Source: Planctomycetota bacterium
Lineage (GTDB): Bacteria; Planctomycetota; Planctomycetia; Gemmatales; Gemmataceae
DNA length: 64,000 bases
Direction of reading: 5' to 3'
Assembly: GCA_016191165.1 (NCBI GenBank)
Contig: JACPPF010000181.1
Location: 1-64,000 of the forward strand
Under the pieces are notes generated by a model. It had not been told where the DNA came from. It ran no database searches and saw nothing but the letters and a program-made list of their open reading frames with translations. Position 1 is the first letter of the stretch. Each line of letters opens with the position of its first letter. Shown here piece after piece: positions 43,159-50,814 of the stretch. Made by a program: the position numbers and the translations under genes.

Positions 43159-43304
43159 GGTGACGGAATCCCTTGAAGGTTGGTTTCCCTCAGCGTAAAT
43201 TGGGGAGGTTGTGAAGTCAACCACCCAAAATACATTTTGCCGCTTCCGGCCTGGCGATCGCATGGCCCCACGCGCGCGGAACCGTAAGCGAACAGGGACA
43301 CCCC

Positions 43305-44942
43305 ATGAAACCTCGGCATTGGATCGGTTTGGTCATCGCTTTGGTAATCTGGACCCAGAGTACCCAGTCAAATCCACCTCAAGGTGGGGCGCCGGCGATT
43401 TCGATCGAGCGCATTCGCAGCGATATCAAGTACCTCTCCAGCGATGAGCTGCAAGGCCGAGGCATCGGCACGCGCGGCGAGGATCTGGCGATTGAACACA
43501 TCGCACGCGCATTCGCGAAGGCCGGGCTGAAGCCCGTCGGCGATCGCAAATCCTTTTTCCAGGCCGTGCCGCTTGTGATGGTCACCACCGAGCCAAAGGC
43601 GACCCTGGCGATCGTCAAGGGAAAAACAGCGACGCCATTCAAGATCGAGGACGAATTCGTCGGCGTGTCTCAATCCCAGGTGACGGAGGATTTCGACGCC
43701 GAGGCCATCTTCCTGGGCCACGGCATCAGTGCCCCAGAGTTTGGCTGGGAGGATTATAAAAACGTCGACGTGAAGGGAAAAGTTGTCGTCGTTTTCACGA
43801 ACGAGCCGCCGTCGGACGATCCCAAGTTTTTCGCAGGCAAGGCGCTGACCTACTACGGCCGCTGGACTTACAAATATGAGGAGGCGACGCGCCGCGGAGC
43901 GAAGGCCGTGCTGATCATCCACACGAACGAGACGGCTGGCTATCCCTATTCCGTGGTGCGCAAGCTCAAGGGGGCGCAGATTCAACGGGAAGAAGGCAAG
44001 CACGCCCTGGCATTCGCCGGCTGGCTTTCCATTGGCGCCGGTGAAAAACTGCTCGCCCATGCCGGCCTGACCGTGGCCCAGGCTTTAAAAAAGGCGGACA
44101 CCAAGGGATTCAGGGCGATTCCGCTGGGCGTACGCCTGAAGGGGCATATCCCAACGACTACGAAAAGAACCATTACGCGCAATGTCATCGGCCTGGTCGA
44201 AGGCAGCGACCCGAAGCTCAACGCGGAGGCCGTCATTTTCACCGCGCACTGGGACCATCTGGGCATTGGCAAGGCGTCGGTCGGGACGGACACCATTCAC
44301 AACGGCGCGCTTGACAACGCCACCGGCACCGCGGTCCTGCTCGAAATGGCCCGCATTTGGGCCGCCCAGAAACCGCGCCCCAAGCGCTCAGCCATTTTCC
44401 TTGCCACCACGGCCGAGGAAAGCGGCCTTTTGGGGGCCACCTACTACGCGGCTCATCCGGTGATCCCGCTGGGCAAGACGGCGCTCAACCTCAATTTTGA
44501 CACGATCCTGCCGCTGGGCGTCCCGCAATCGGTCGTCGTCAGCGGCGCGGAACGAACCACCGCCTGGCCGATGGTCAAGAACGTCGCAGGCCGACACAAG
44601 CTCGCCATCGAGCCGGACAAGTACGCTCACCTCGGCTTCTACTATCGCTCCGATCATTTCGCGCTCGCGCGCGGCGGCGTGCCCGCGTTCTCCGTTCACG
44701 CTGGCGAAAAGATTCAAGGCAAACCGGCCGACTACGCGGCCAAGGCGATGGCCCATTACATCGCCAAGGTTTACCACACGCCCGCGGACGAGTTCCGCGC
44801 CGACTGGGATCTTTCCGGCTTTCCCGTGGTGATGCGTTTCGCCCTGGAGGTTGGCCGAGAAGCCGCCAATGCGAAGACGTTGCCGACGTGGAACGTGGGG
44901 GATGAATTTCTGAAAACGAGGCAGGATAGCGGCGTGCGTTGA
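43305..44942 (+). CDS. M28-family metallopeptidase with PA domain
   Basis: The 545-residue protein starts with a signal peptide (HWIGLVIALVIWTQS). It then has the M28 opening segment KYLSSDELQGRGIGTRGEDLA and an inserted PA-like domain (about 125-240, AIFLGHGISAPEFGWEDY and KAVLIIHTNETAGYP). The catalytic core contains zinc ligands in TAHWDHLG and GALDNATGTAVLLE, and the Glu pair in TTAEESGLLGATYYA. It is probably an exported aminopeptidase. Transcription appears to stop before the promoter of the next gene group. Confidence 0.9.
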   Translation: MKPRHWIGLVIALVIWTQSTQSNPPQGGAPAISIERIRSDIKYLSSDELQGRGIGTRGEDLAIEHIARAFAKAGLKPVGDRKSFFQAVPLVMVTTEPKATLAIVKGKTATPFKIEDEFVGVSQSQVTEDFDAEAIFLGHGISAPEFGWEDYKNVDVKGKVVVVFTNEPPSDDPKFFAGKALTYYGRWTYKYEEATRRGAKAVLIIHTNETAGYPYSVVRKLKGAQIQREEGKHALAFAGWLSIGAGEKLLAHAGLTVAQALKKADTKGFRAIPLGVRLKGHIPTTTKRTITRNVIGLVEGSDPKLNAEAVIFTAHWDHLGIGKASVGTDTIHNGALDNATGTAVLLEMARIWAAQKPRPKRSAIFLATTAEESGLLGATYYAAHPVIPLGKTALNLNFDTILPLGVPQSVVVSGAERTTAWPMVKNVAGRHKLAIEPDKYAHLGFYYRSDHFALARGGVPAFSVHAGEKIQGKPADYAAKAMAHYIAKVYHTPADEFRADWDLSGFPVVMRFALEVGREAANAKTLPTWNVGDEFLKTRQDSGVR

Positions 44943-44970
44943 GCGGCGCACTCGTGGCGATGGGTCGGAC

Positions 44971-45013
44971 TTGCCAACCGTCGTGGGCGCAGGGATAATG
45001 AACCTAGGTTCAT
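44971..45013 (+). promoter_or_regulatory. Promoter with overlapping 16-bp palindromic operator
   Basis: TTGCCA (44971-44976) and GATAAT (44994-44999) are separated by 17 bases, each matching five of six sigma70 consensus positions. The perfect palindrome ATGAACCTAGGTTCAT (44998-45013) begins within the -10 box and covers the expected start site near 45006. A dimeric regulator bound there would block transcription. It lies 40 bases before the first gene of the CHAT-like/transglutaminase/hydrolase group. No regulator gene is adjacent. Confidence 0.55.
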
Positions 45014-45053
45014 CCCAGTGAGGCTAACCCAAACGTCATAACGAAGGAACGAT

Positions 45054-46229
45054 ATGGGACCACAAAGCTACCCTCGATTTGGCTCGGCGGCGCCGCCGAT
45101 GGCGGCGAAGTCGCCGGTTCAGCCGATTGCGCCTGGCCCGGAGCCGGTGGCGCGCGAGCCGATGCCGGTGATGGCGCCGAGCGCGCCGATCACGCTGCGC
45201 GGAGACAAGACCGCTGTGACGGCCTCGATCGACCTACGCATTATTACCTACGAGCGCGTCGATAAATGGTGCAAGCTGGTGGGCAATCGGCGTTTCTGGG
45301 CCGACGCCGGCATCGACGCCGAGACGATGTTGCGTGATTGCACCGAATTGATGCACAACCTGGGCGTCAACGACGAGGCCTTGCGCGAACTGTCCGCGGG
45401 GGATTACCTGGAAGTCGCCATTCCGTTCGGGTCGGAAGAGACGAGCCGGCTCGCACGCTGTTTCCCGTGGGAATACGTGCTGGTCACCGCAACGAAGCCC
45501 GCGCGCGGCGACAGGCCAATATCCGTGGTTCGCCACCTGCAGGTCACGGAGCATACCGCGCCATACGAAATCAAACCGCCCAAGACGTTTGCCTTCATCG
45601 AGACTGCGCCCAAACCATTCGACCAATTCTACGGCTTTAGCGCGGAGCGCGACCTGCTTCACCATGCGTTGGAAGGAGTCAAAGGCAAGGATTTCTACAA
45701 CCCCACCCGCCGGCAGCTGGAAAGCCTCATCAAGGAAGCGGATTGGGATGTGATTCACCTGACCGGCCTGGATCGCCATCAAGGCGTGTCACTCCTGCGC
45801 TGGAAGGGATGGGAACGCGATTCCGATCTCGTGAAGAATTATGCCAAGGAGTCCGCGCCGGCCGATGGCGTGATCGTTCTCAATGACAAGATGCAACTTG
45901 ATTTTCTCGATTCCCAGGCCCTGGGCGAAACCTTGACCCTGCGCGAGGCGAAGCCCCTGCTGGTGACGATGAATCTGTATCATTCAGCGGGAAGCCTGGC
46001 CGCGCTCGCGGTGGCCCATGGCGCCAGTGCCGCCATCGGCTTTCAGGATACCTTTGACGATTCCCTGTGTGACACGTTTTTCTCCCGCTTCTATCGCGCG
46101 TGCGCGGTCGCAAAGTGGGACATTTTACCGGCATTTGCCTGGACGGTGAGTTCCCTGCCGCGCCCCGCGATGACGGGAACGGGTATCGTCCTGTGGTCGA
46201 AAACAACGCTACTGAAGGTGAAAGAATGA
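45054..46229 (+). CDS. CHAT-like (caspase-fold) protein, catalytic Cys apparently lost
   Basis: The 391-residue protein has a Pro/Ala-rich N-terminus (1-50), an uncharacterised middle (55-175) and a C-terminal region (177-380) that looks like a CHAT caspase-fold domain. The strand KTFAFIET opens it. ADWDVIHLTGLDRHQG (229-244) supplies His235 and His242 in the place of the catalytic His. PLLVTMNLYHSAGSLAALAVAHGASAAIGF (301-330) corresponds to the strand that normally ends in the catalytic Cys. Here that position reads N-L-Y-H-S, with no Cys, so it may be a pseudo-protease or scaffold. CHAT assignment is from pattern memory, not a search. It overlaps the next gene by four bases (ATGA) and starts a three-gene unit. 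Confidence 0.6.
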   Translation: MGPQSYPRFGSAAPPMAAKSPVQPIAPGPEPVAREPMPVMAPSAPITLRGDKTAVTASIDLRIITYERVDKWCKLVGNRRFWADAGIDAETMLRDCTELMHNLGVNDEALRELSAGDYLEVAIPFGSEETSRLARCFPWEYVLVTATKPARGDRPISVVRHLQVTEHTAPYEIKPPKTFAFIETAPKPFDQFYGFSAERDLLHHALEGVKGKDFYNPTRRQLESLIKEADWDVIHLTGLDRHQGVSLLRWKGWERDSDLVKNYAKESAPADGVIVLNDKMQLDFLDSQALGETLTLREAKPLLVTMNLYHSAGSLAALAVAHGASAAIGFQDTFDDSLCDTFFSRFYRACAVAKWDILPAFAWTVSSLPRPAMTGTGIVLWSKTTLLKVKE

Positions 46230-47539
46230 GCAGAACCACGCCCAATTTTGTCAGCGGCGAGATGACGGCCCAGGCCGTCGCGCCCACTCCGTTGAGCGAC
46301 GTTTTGCCCTCCGTGAATCCAGAACTCGAATTGAATTATTCCCTTTTACACAATAATCGCCCCCTGTTCGAACGTTTTTCCATTTACAAGAAGACCTCCG
46401 AGGAAGGCAGCGTCCGCATCACGGTCGAGCTGTTTCAGGGCGAGATATCGATGCCGTTCAAGGCGACCGTCCCGCTCAAGAAAGACGAAGAGACCATTCA
46501 TTTTTACGACGAGCACGGCAAGGAGACCGAGGCCCTGGTCATCCGCCTGCCGCTTGCGTCGCGCATGCTCCGGTCGCTGCGAGAGCCGGTTCGTTCCACC
46601 ATGCAGGTGCAGATTGCGCCGTCGGTGGGTCAGGCGTTTCTATGGGAGCAAACCTACTTCGTAACGTTGTTGCCAGTCGATCAATGGCGCGACACTCCGG
46701 ACTACTGGCAGCTTCTGCCTTCCTTCCTTCAGCCGCGTGATCCCGTCATTGCCAAGATTATCGAGCAGGCGCAAAAATACCTGATGGCGCTGAGCGACGA
46801 CTTTTCCGCTGGTTTTGACGGGTATCAAAGCATTGTCCGGGTTGCCCCTGACGAAGCACCCAACGCCGCCCAGGCTGTGGGCGTTGACGATGCCGCCCCC
46901 GCCGCGGCGGAAGTTGCCTCGGGAACGCCGACGGAAACGTCTGCCGTCGTTGACACCCTGGACAACCTCGACTGTAATGGCGTCGATTTGCAGGTACGGG
47001 CAATCTGGGCGGCGCTGCTCTTCGATTACCAGCTTTTTTACATCAACCCCCCGCCGGAATACCGCCGCGACTCGCAACGGATTCGCCGGCCCACCGAAGT
47101 CATCGAGGGCTGCCGAGGGACCTGCATTGACCTGGCGATCCTGCTGGCAAGCTGCCTGGAATGGATCGACGTTTTTCCGGTCGTCTTCCTGCTGAAAAAT
47201 CACGCCTTCCCCGGGTACTGGCGCTCCGAGACCTTGCAAAAGCAATTTGTCGCCGAAGCCGCGAAAATCACACCGAATCGTCGCAACCCCAAGGAAAAGG
47301 AATTCAAGAAGTGGTGTTTCGCCGAGGATCCATTTTACTACCTGATTCGCGACGCGGTAGCCCGGGGCGAACTCGTGCCGCTCGAGACGATCGACCTGAC
47401 GCAGCGTGAGAGCTTTCAGACGGCACTGGACCACGGCCTGGAAAATCTGCGCAGCAAGTTCGAATTCGACGCGATGATCGACATCAAGACAGCTCGTGAA
47501 TTCAAGATCACCCCGATTCCGCTGGCAGGAGAATTCTGA
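46226..47539 (+). CDS. Transglutaminase-like protein
   Basis: The 437-residue protein has an N-terminal beta-rich region (about 25-150, FERFSIYKKTSEEGSVRITVELFQG), an Ala-rich linker (210-240) and a transglutaminase-like domain (about 255-400). The domain core is EVIEGCRGTCIDLAILLASCLE with candidate nucleophile Cys300, LLKNHAFPGYW with His326, and PLETIDL with Asp390, which together form a Cys-His-Asp triad. Members act as peptidases or cross-linkers. The start ATG 46226 sits in the previous stop; a longer frame from 46100 overlaps the upstream gene. It overlaps the next gene by one base. Confidence 0.7.
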   Translation: MSRTTPNFVSGEMTAQAVAPTPLSDVLPSVNPELELNYSLLHNNRPLFERFSIYKKTSEEGSVRITVELFQGEISMPFKATVPLKKDEETIHFYDEHGKETEALVIRLPLASRMLRSLREPVRSTMQVQIAPSVGQAFLWEQTYFVTLLPVDQWRDTPDYWQLLPSFLQPRDPVIAKIIEQAQKYLMALSDDFSAGFDGYQSIVRVAPDEAPNAAQAVGVDDAAPAAAEVASGTPTETSAVVDTLDNLDCNGVDLQVRAIWAALLFDYQLFYINPPPEYRRDSQRIRRPTEVIEGCRGTCIDLAILLASCLEWIDVFPVVFLLKNHAFPGYWRSETLQKQFVAEAAKITPNRRNPKEKEFKKWCFAEDPFYYLIRDAVARGELVPLETIDLTQRESFQTALDHGLENLRSKFEFDAMIDIKTAREFKITPIPLAGEF

Positions 47540-48921
47540 TGCCCGCGCCCGCGCTCGACCTCAAGGATTTCGTTCGCGACAGCATGACCAAACTCCAGGG
47601 AGTGGTCACAACCGATCACGTGCTGGAAGTTGAAAAGGAAAATGGCGAGTTGATCTCGGCCATGCGTCGGCGCGCACGCCGGCGCGCGGACGACCCGATT
47701 TCCACGTTTTCGCTGGTCGATGAGGGGGACGGGGTCGTTCGCTTTGCGCCCGGCGCGGTGATGCCCTATGCGCAAGGACGGCGCGGAAGCCGTAGCACCG
47801 CGCCATCGGGCAAAGTCCTGGAGCAATTCAAGTTCGAGGATCTCCCCCCCAACAAGATGCAGGGCTTTCTCAACAGCACGGATGAAACCATTCGCGGGAT
47901 GAATCCCGGCCAGGAATATGGCCTGCGGGAGTGGAAATATGGCCAGGGGCACATTCCGGTGAACCAGGTCGCCGACGACGGGCGCATCCTTCTGATCGTC
48001 CACGGGTTCATCAGCAGCACGAATCATCTGATTGAGGAAATGGGCAAGGCCCCCGACAAGGGGGACGCATTCCTCAAGCAGCTTCCCAAGACCTACAAGC
48101 AAATTCTGACGTTTGACCACCCGACCGTGGCAATCAGCCCGGTGCTGAATGCCATGGATTTGCATCGGCAGCTGGGCCCGACGAATGCCGCGGTGGATGT
48201 AATCTGCCACAGCCGGGGAGGTCTGGTGACGCGCTGGTGGCTGGAAGGCCTGGGTGGACCGCGCAACCAGGCGCGCAGGCCGCGCGTGATCTTTCTGGGA
48301 TCCCCGCTGGCGGGCACGAGCCTGGCGTCGCCAGCGCGGCTTCGCGCGGTGATGGATCTGTTGGCGACGCTGGGTTCGTATTTTGGCACGGCGTTGGACT
48401 ACGCCGGCGCCGCCGTGCCGTTTGCCGCCCCGTTCCTGGTGGTCGCAGGCGCCATTTTCAAGATCGTTTCGTCGATCACCAAGGCCATCGCCAAGACGCC
48501 GATCATTGACGCCGGCATCAACATGGTCGCCGGGGTGAGCGGCATGTCGCGCGTGGGCAACAATCCCGAGCTGGCGCGGCTGCGCGACTTCCCGCGCATG
48601 CCGGCGCCCGATTACTTCGCGGTCCGCAGCAACTTTCACCCCAAGAGCGAAGGCTGGCGTTTCTGGCGTTACTTCTACAACATCGGCGATCGCGTCAAGA
48701 ACCTCTTCATGGATCAGATATTCGAAAAGCCAAACGACCTCATTGTTGACGTCGACTCCATGACGCAAATCGGGCCCCGGCCAGGCGACGACATCCCGGA
48801 CGCGCCCGCCCTGAAACGCATCTGCGATTTCGGAACCAGCGATACGGTCCACCACAACAACTACTTCCGTCAGAAAAAGACCATAGAATTCTTTGAGGAC
48901 ACGTTATTCAAGCGCCCGTAG
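47539..48921 (+). CDS. Alpha/beta hydrolase (lipase/esterase-like, DUF7379-type)
   Basis: The 460-residue protein has an alpha/beta hydrolase core. LLIVHGFISSTNHL (151-164) forms the oxyanion-hole loop. VICHSRGGLVTRWWLE (221-236) holds the nucleophile Ser225 in an H-S-R-G-G elbow. The C-terminal TVHHNNYF near 440 can supply the catalytic His. A hydrophobic hairpin follows the nucleophile region (about 280-330, LDYAGAAVPFAAPFLVVAGAIFKIV), which could be a lid or membrane contact. The first 100 residues are unassigned. It is coupled to the transglutaminase-like gene (TGATG overlap), and may act on lipid or an acyl ester as the effector of the trio. Confidence 0.72.
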   Translation: MPAPALDLKDFVRDSMTKLQGVVTTDHVLEVEKENGELISAMRRRARRRADDPISTFSLVDEGDGVVRFAPGAVMPYAQGRRGSRSTAPSGKVLEQFKFEDLPPNKMQGFLNSTDETIRGMNPGQEYGLREWKYGQGHIPVNQVADDGRILLIVHGFISSTNHLIEEMGKAPDKGDAFLKQLPKTYKQILTFDHPTVAISPVLNAMDLHRQLGPTNAAVDVICHSRGGLVTRWWLEGLGGPRNQARRPRVIFLGSPLAGTSLASPARLRAVMDLLATLGSYFGTALDYAGAAVPFAAPFLVVAGAIFKIVSSITKAIAKTPIIDAGINMVAGVSGMSRVGNNPELARLRDFPRMPAPDYFAVRSNFHPKSEGWRFWRYFYNIGDRVKNLFMDQIFEKPNDLIVDVDSMTQIGPRPGDDIPDAPALKRICDFGTSDTVHHNNYFRQKKTIEFFEDTLFKRP

Positions 48922-49032
48922 TGCCACGTCGCCGCGGCAGCGTTGACGACGCCTTGCAAGAACGTCGCCTTCGGTGCTTCCACGAACCGTCGCTACCCGG
49001 GAATCCATCGGCTCACAACGAGGTTACCTGCC

Positions 49033-50289
49033 ATGAAGCTAACGCGCCGCACCTTCCTTCGCGCCGCAGGCGTATCCCTGGGCCTGCCGATGCTCGATGC
49101 GTTCGCGCCGGCGCAAAATGCCGCCGCGCCGCCGCGGCGCATGGTGTGCATCTGCACGCCGCTCAGTTTGCACCCGGCTTACTTTTTTCCCCAGGCGGCC
49201 GGGCGCGACTACACGCTCACGCCGTACCTCGAAGTGCTGCGGGCCTTCCGCAATGACTTCACGGTCATGTCCGGCCTGGCGCATCCGCAGGTCGGGTCGA
49301 GCCACGATTCGATCTTCAGTTTCCTCACCGCGGCGCCGCATCCGGAGCGGCGGGCAGGGTTTCGCAACAGCATCTCGCTCGATCAGTTCGCGGCCCGGCA
49401 TATCGGTGGCGAGACGCGCTTCCCGGCGCTGGCGCTTTCGTGTGAGGGGTTCAGCCTGTCGTGGACCCAGTCAGGCGCCATCGTCCCGTCGGACTCCTGG
49501 CCTTCGGGCGTTTTCCGCCGGCTATTCCTCGAAGGACGACCGGACGAGGTGGAGACCCAGGTGCGCCGATTGCGTGATGGACGCAGCATCCTCGACGCGG
49601 TCGGCGATCAGGCCCGGCGGCTGCAACCGAAGCTCGGCACGGGGGATCGCGACAAGCTCGACGAATACTTCAACAGCGTGCGCGAGCTGGAGCGCGGTCT
49701 GGCCCGTTCCGAGGCATGGTCGCGCCGACCCAGACCGCGCGTCAACGTGCCGATCCCGCAGGACATTCGCAACGGCGCCGATTTCGTCGGCAAGGCCCGG
49801 CTGATGTACGATCTCATCCATCTGGCGCTGCAAACCGATTCCAGCCGGCTATTCACCCTTCTGTTGCTCGGCACCAGTGCGGTGCCGCCGATTGCCGGGG
49901 TGAGTCTTGGGCATCACGACCTGTCGCATCATGGGCAGGACCCGACCAAAATCGCCCAGCTTCGCACGGTTGAGCTCGAAGGAATGCGCGCCTTCGCCGG
50001 CTTCCTGCGCAAGCTCAAGGACACCCGCGAGCACGGGGCCACGTTGCTCGATCACACGTCCGTGTTCTTCAGCAGCAATCTGGGCAATGCCAGCAGCCAT
50101 TCGACGCGGAATCTCCCGGTCATTTTGGCGGGTGGCGGGTTTCGGCATGGGCAGCACCTGGCTTTCACGGGCAACAACGCGCCGCCGCTTTCCAATCTTT
50201 ACGTCAGCATGTTGCGCCGCACGGGCATCAACGCCGATCGCTTTGGCTCCAGCACAGGAACGCTCACGGGCCTGGAACACGCGGGCTAA
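49033..50289 (+). CDS. DUF1552 domain protein with Tat signal
   Basis: The 418-residue protein begins with a twin-arginine motif (TRRTFLRAAGVSLGLPML), so it is exported folded. The rest matches DUF1552: RRMVCICTPLSLHPAYFFP, MSGLAHPQVGSSHDSI, NSISLDQFAARHIG and LGHHDLSHHGQDP. These proteins are frequent in planctomycetes, usually beside DUF1588/DUF1592 cytochrome genes, which are absent here. The function is unknown. The start ATG at 49033 is preferred because it opens directly with the Tat motif. The gap to the upstream hydrolase gene is 111 bases, so membership of that operon is doubtful. Confidence 0.88.
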   Translation: MKLTRRTFLRAAGVSLGLPMLDAFAPAQNAAAPPRRMVCICTPLSLHPAYFFPQAAGRDYTLTPYLEVLRAFRNDFTVMSGLAHPQVGSSHDSIFSFLTAAPHPERRAGFRNSISLDQFAARHIGGETRFPALALSCEGFSLSWTQSGAIVPSDSWPSGVFRRLFLEGRPDEVETQVRRLRDGRSILDAVGDQARRLQPKLGTGDRDKLDEYFNSVRELERGLARSEAWSRRPRPRVNVPIPQDIRNGADFVGKARLMYDLIHLALQTDSSRLFTLLLLGTSAVPPIAGVSLGHHDLSHHGQDPTKIAQLRTVELEGMRAFAGFLRKLKDTREHGATLLDHTSVFFSSNLGNASSHSTRNLPVILAGGGFRHGQHLAFTGNNAPPLSNLYVSMLRRTGINADRFGSSTGTLTGLEHAG

Positions 50290-50431
50290 AAGCCCCCAGG
50301 GTCGCGCGTTTGCCTGATGGGCAGGCCTTTCCCAGGTTGACGACTGCGTTCGCGCTTGCGCCGATTCGCCGTGCGGTTCCGCGATATGCCTGTTCGATCT
50401 AACCTTTGGCCCTATCCCGCGCGAGGTCCCG

Positions 50432-50457
50432 CGCGGAGCGAGCTCCGCGGTTAAATG
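50432..50457. repeat. Hairpin repeat, family shared with 50773-50798 (inverted)
   Basis: CGCGGAGC-GA-GCTCCGCG is a perfect 8-bp stem followed by GTTAAATG. On the minus strand it reads CATTTAACCGCGGAGCTCGC, nearly identical to CATTTAGCCGCGGGGCTTGC at 50773. The two copies flank the small lipoprotein gene in opposite orientation. Confidence 0.6.
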
Positions 50458-50466
50458 GAACGTGCG

Positions 50467-50676
50467 ATGTGTAGACGAATCACCCAATACGGATGTTGCC
50501 TGGTGTTGCTGGCGATGGCCGGCTGCACAGGCATGTTCGCCAGTCGCGGCCTGCCCGCTGATCCGCTTTTCGCAAACCGCAAGCCGAACGAGACGAAGGC
50601 AGTGAATGGCCCACCGGTCGCTCCCCCGTTCTCCGAACCGGCGCCCCCAGTCAATTCGTATGCCGGCGCACGTTGA
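50467..50676 (+). CDS. Small lipoprotein
   Basis: The 69-residue product (start at ATG 50467) has a lipoprotein signal with lipobox LLAMAGC, followed by a short Pro-rich tail (NGPPVAPPFSEPAPPVNSY) and no domain. An earlier ATG at 50455 lies in the flanking repeat and is less likely. It would be anchored to a membrane by its Cys. Function unknown; similar tiny lipoproteins are common in planctomycetes. Confidence 0.6.
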   Translation: MCRRITQYGCCLVLLAMAGCTGMFASRGLPADPLFANRKPNETKAVNGPPVAPPFSEPAPPVNSYAGAR

Positions 50677-50772
50677 ATTGCGAAAAGTGGCCGGCCACAC
50701 AAATCCGCAATTTTCCCCTCGACCCTTGCCTTGTCCTGTCCGAACCATCATGCTAATGAACGACCGTCTGTT

Positions 50773-50798
50773 CATTTAGCCGCGGGGCTTGCCCCGCG
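50773..50798. repeat. Hairpin repeat upstream of the OPT gene
   Basis: CGCGGGGC-TT-GCCCCGCG (50781-50798) is a perfect 8-bp stem. Just before it AATGAAC and GTTCATT (50755-50776) form a second stem. The pair ends two bases before the GGAG ribosome binding site of the next gene and could influence its translation. Confidence 0.6.
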
Positions 50799-50814
50799 CG
50801 CGGAGTAAGATCGC

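Noticed and set aside
47416-48855. 479-codon minus-strand frame opposite the alpha/beta hydrolase
   Set aside because: His/Arg/Gln-rich shadow translation; the plus strand has the catalytic motifs and overlapping gene structure.
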